This document shows, one piece after another, positions 63,949 to 64,000 of a stretch of 64,000 nt of DNA. The position numbers and the translations under genes are program-made. The stretch's first letter is position 1; each line of letters opens with the position of its first letter. The stretch covers positions 1 to 64,000 of the forward strand of contig NZ_JAHDTF010000009.1 in NCBI RefSeq assembly GCF_018531465.1. The letters run 5' to 3'. The notes under the pieces were generated by a model. It was given only the letters and a program-made list of their open reading frames with translations. It ran no database searches and had not been told where the DNA came from. Source of the stretch: Sphaerisporangium fuscum. Its GTDB lineage: Bacteria; Actinomycetota; Actinomycetes; Streptosporangiales; Streptosporangiaceae.

Positions 63949-64000
63949 ACCGGCGGTGAGACGCGGGTGCCGTGACCGGCGCCATCGTTGGTGCCGTCCG

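Overview
The window is about 64 kb of very GC-rich DNA (roughly 70% by eye, with strong G/C preference at third codon positions and frequent GTG starts). The gene set is typical of a filamentous actinomycete: a SARP regulator with NB-ARC and TPR domains, a sufR-B-D-Rieske-C-S-U-T iron-sulfur operon, many NarL/HisKA_3 two-component systems, secreted polysaccharide enzymes and a secreted RHS protein. A member of the Streptosporangiales is my best guess. No rRNA, tRNA or CRISPR array was found.

Layout. 1-8.9 kb: a hydroxyproline/proline-type catabolic operon. It has a 5'-truncated alpha-ketoglutarate semialdehyde dehydrogenase-like gene, a complete branched-chain-amino-acid-type ABC importer, a proline racemase superfamily enzyme with a Cys/Cys active site, an ornithine cyclodeaminase-family imine reductase and a GntR/FCD regulator. 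8.9-15.6 kb: a signalling block with an orphan histidine kinase coupled to a small GHKL ATPase, a divergent receiver-only protein, a secreted protein of unknown function, and a NarL response regulator divergent from a DUF4118-GAF-HisKA_3 kinase. 15.6-20.8 kb: an EamA exporter, a DrrAB-type ABC efflux pair, a two-domain VOC protein and a Bcr/CflA drug exporter.

20.8-27.4 kb: the complete suf operon for Fe-S cluster assembly, preceded by a good IdeR/DmdR-like iron box and two CACA/TGTG elements. 27.4-29.5 kb: a DEAD-box RNA helicase with an RG-rich tail and a long leader. 29.5-38.6 kb: a LacI-controlled beta-mannosidase plus Opp-type ABC importer; three related operator-like sites tie the regulator, the glycosidase and the transporter into one regulon. 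38.6-39.9 kb: hisE and hisG. 40-43.5 kb: an ABC-2 exporter with its own DesK/DesR-like two-component system and a perfect 20-bp operator-like palindrome. 43.5-46.7 kb: a chitin-type LPMO (AA10 plus CBM5/12) coupled to a DoxX membrane protein, a LysR remnant and a secreted erythromycin-esterase-family protein.

46.8-64 kb: accessory region. It holds a STAND ATPase with about 15 TPRs and a short YQVGGDQ motif at its N-terminus, a secreted Asp-box (BNR) protein, and a large SARP regulator of clearly lower GC preceded by three tandem 21-bp direct repeats. These are followed by a decayed IS256-family transposase that abuts the SARP stop codon and a possible second SARP remnant, a secreted RHS/YD-repeat protein of about 2,100 residues with an unrecognised low-GC C-terminal domain and no visible immunity gene, and a 14-TM drug exporter.

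The most unusual items are the RHS tip domain, the SARP locus with its tandem repeats and IS/SARP scar, the LPMO-DoxX coupling, and the Cys/Cys racemase-family enzyme beside an imine reductase.
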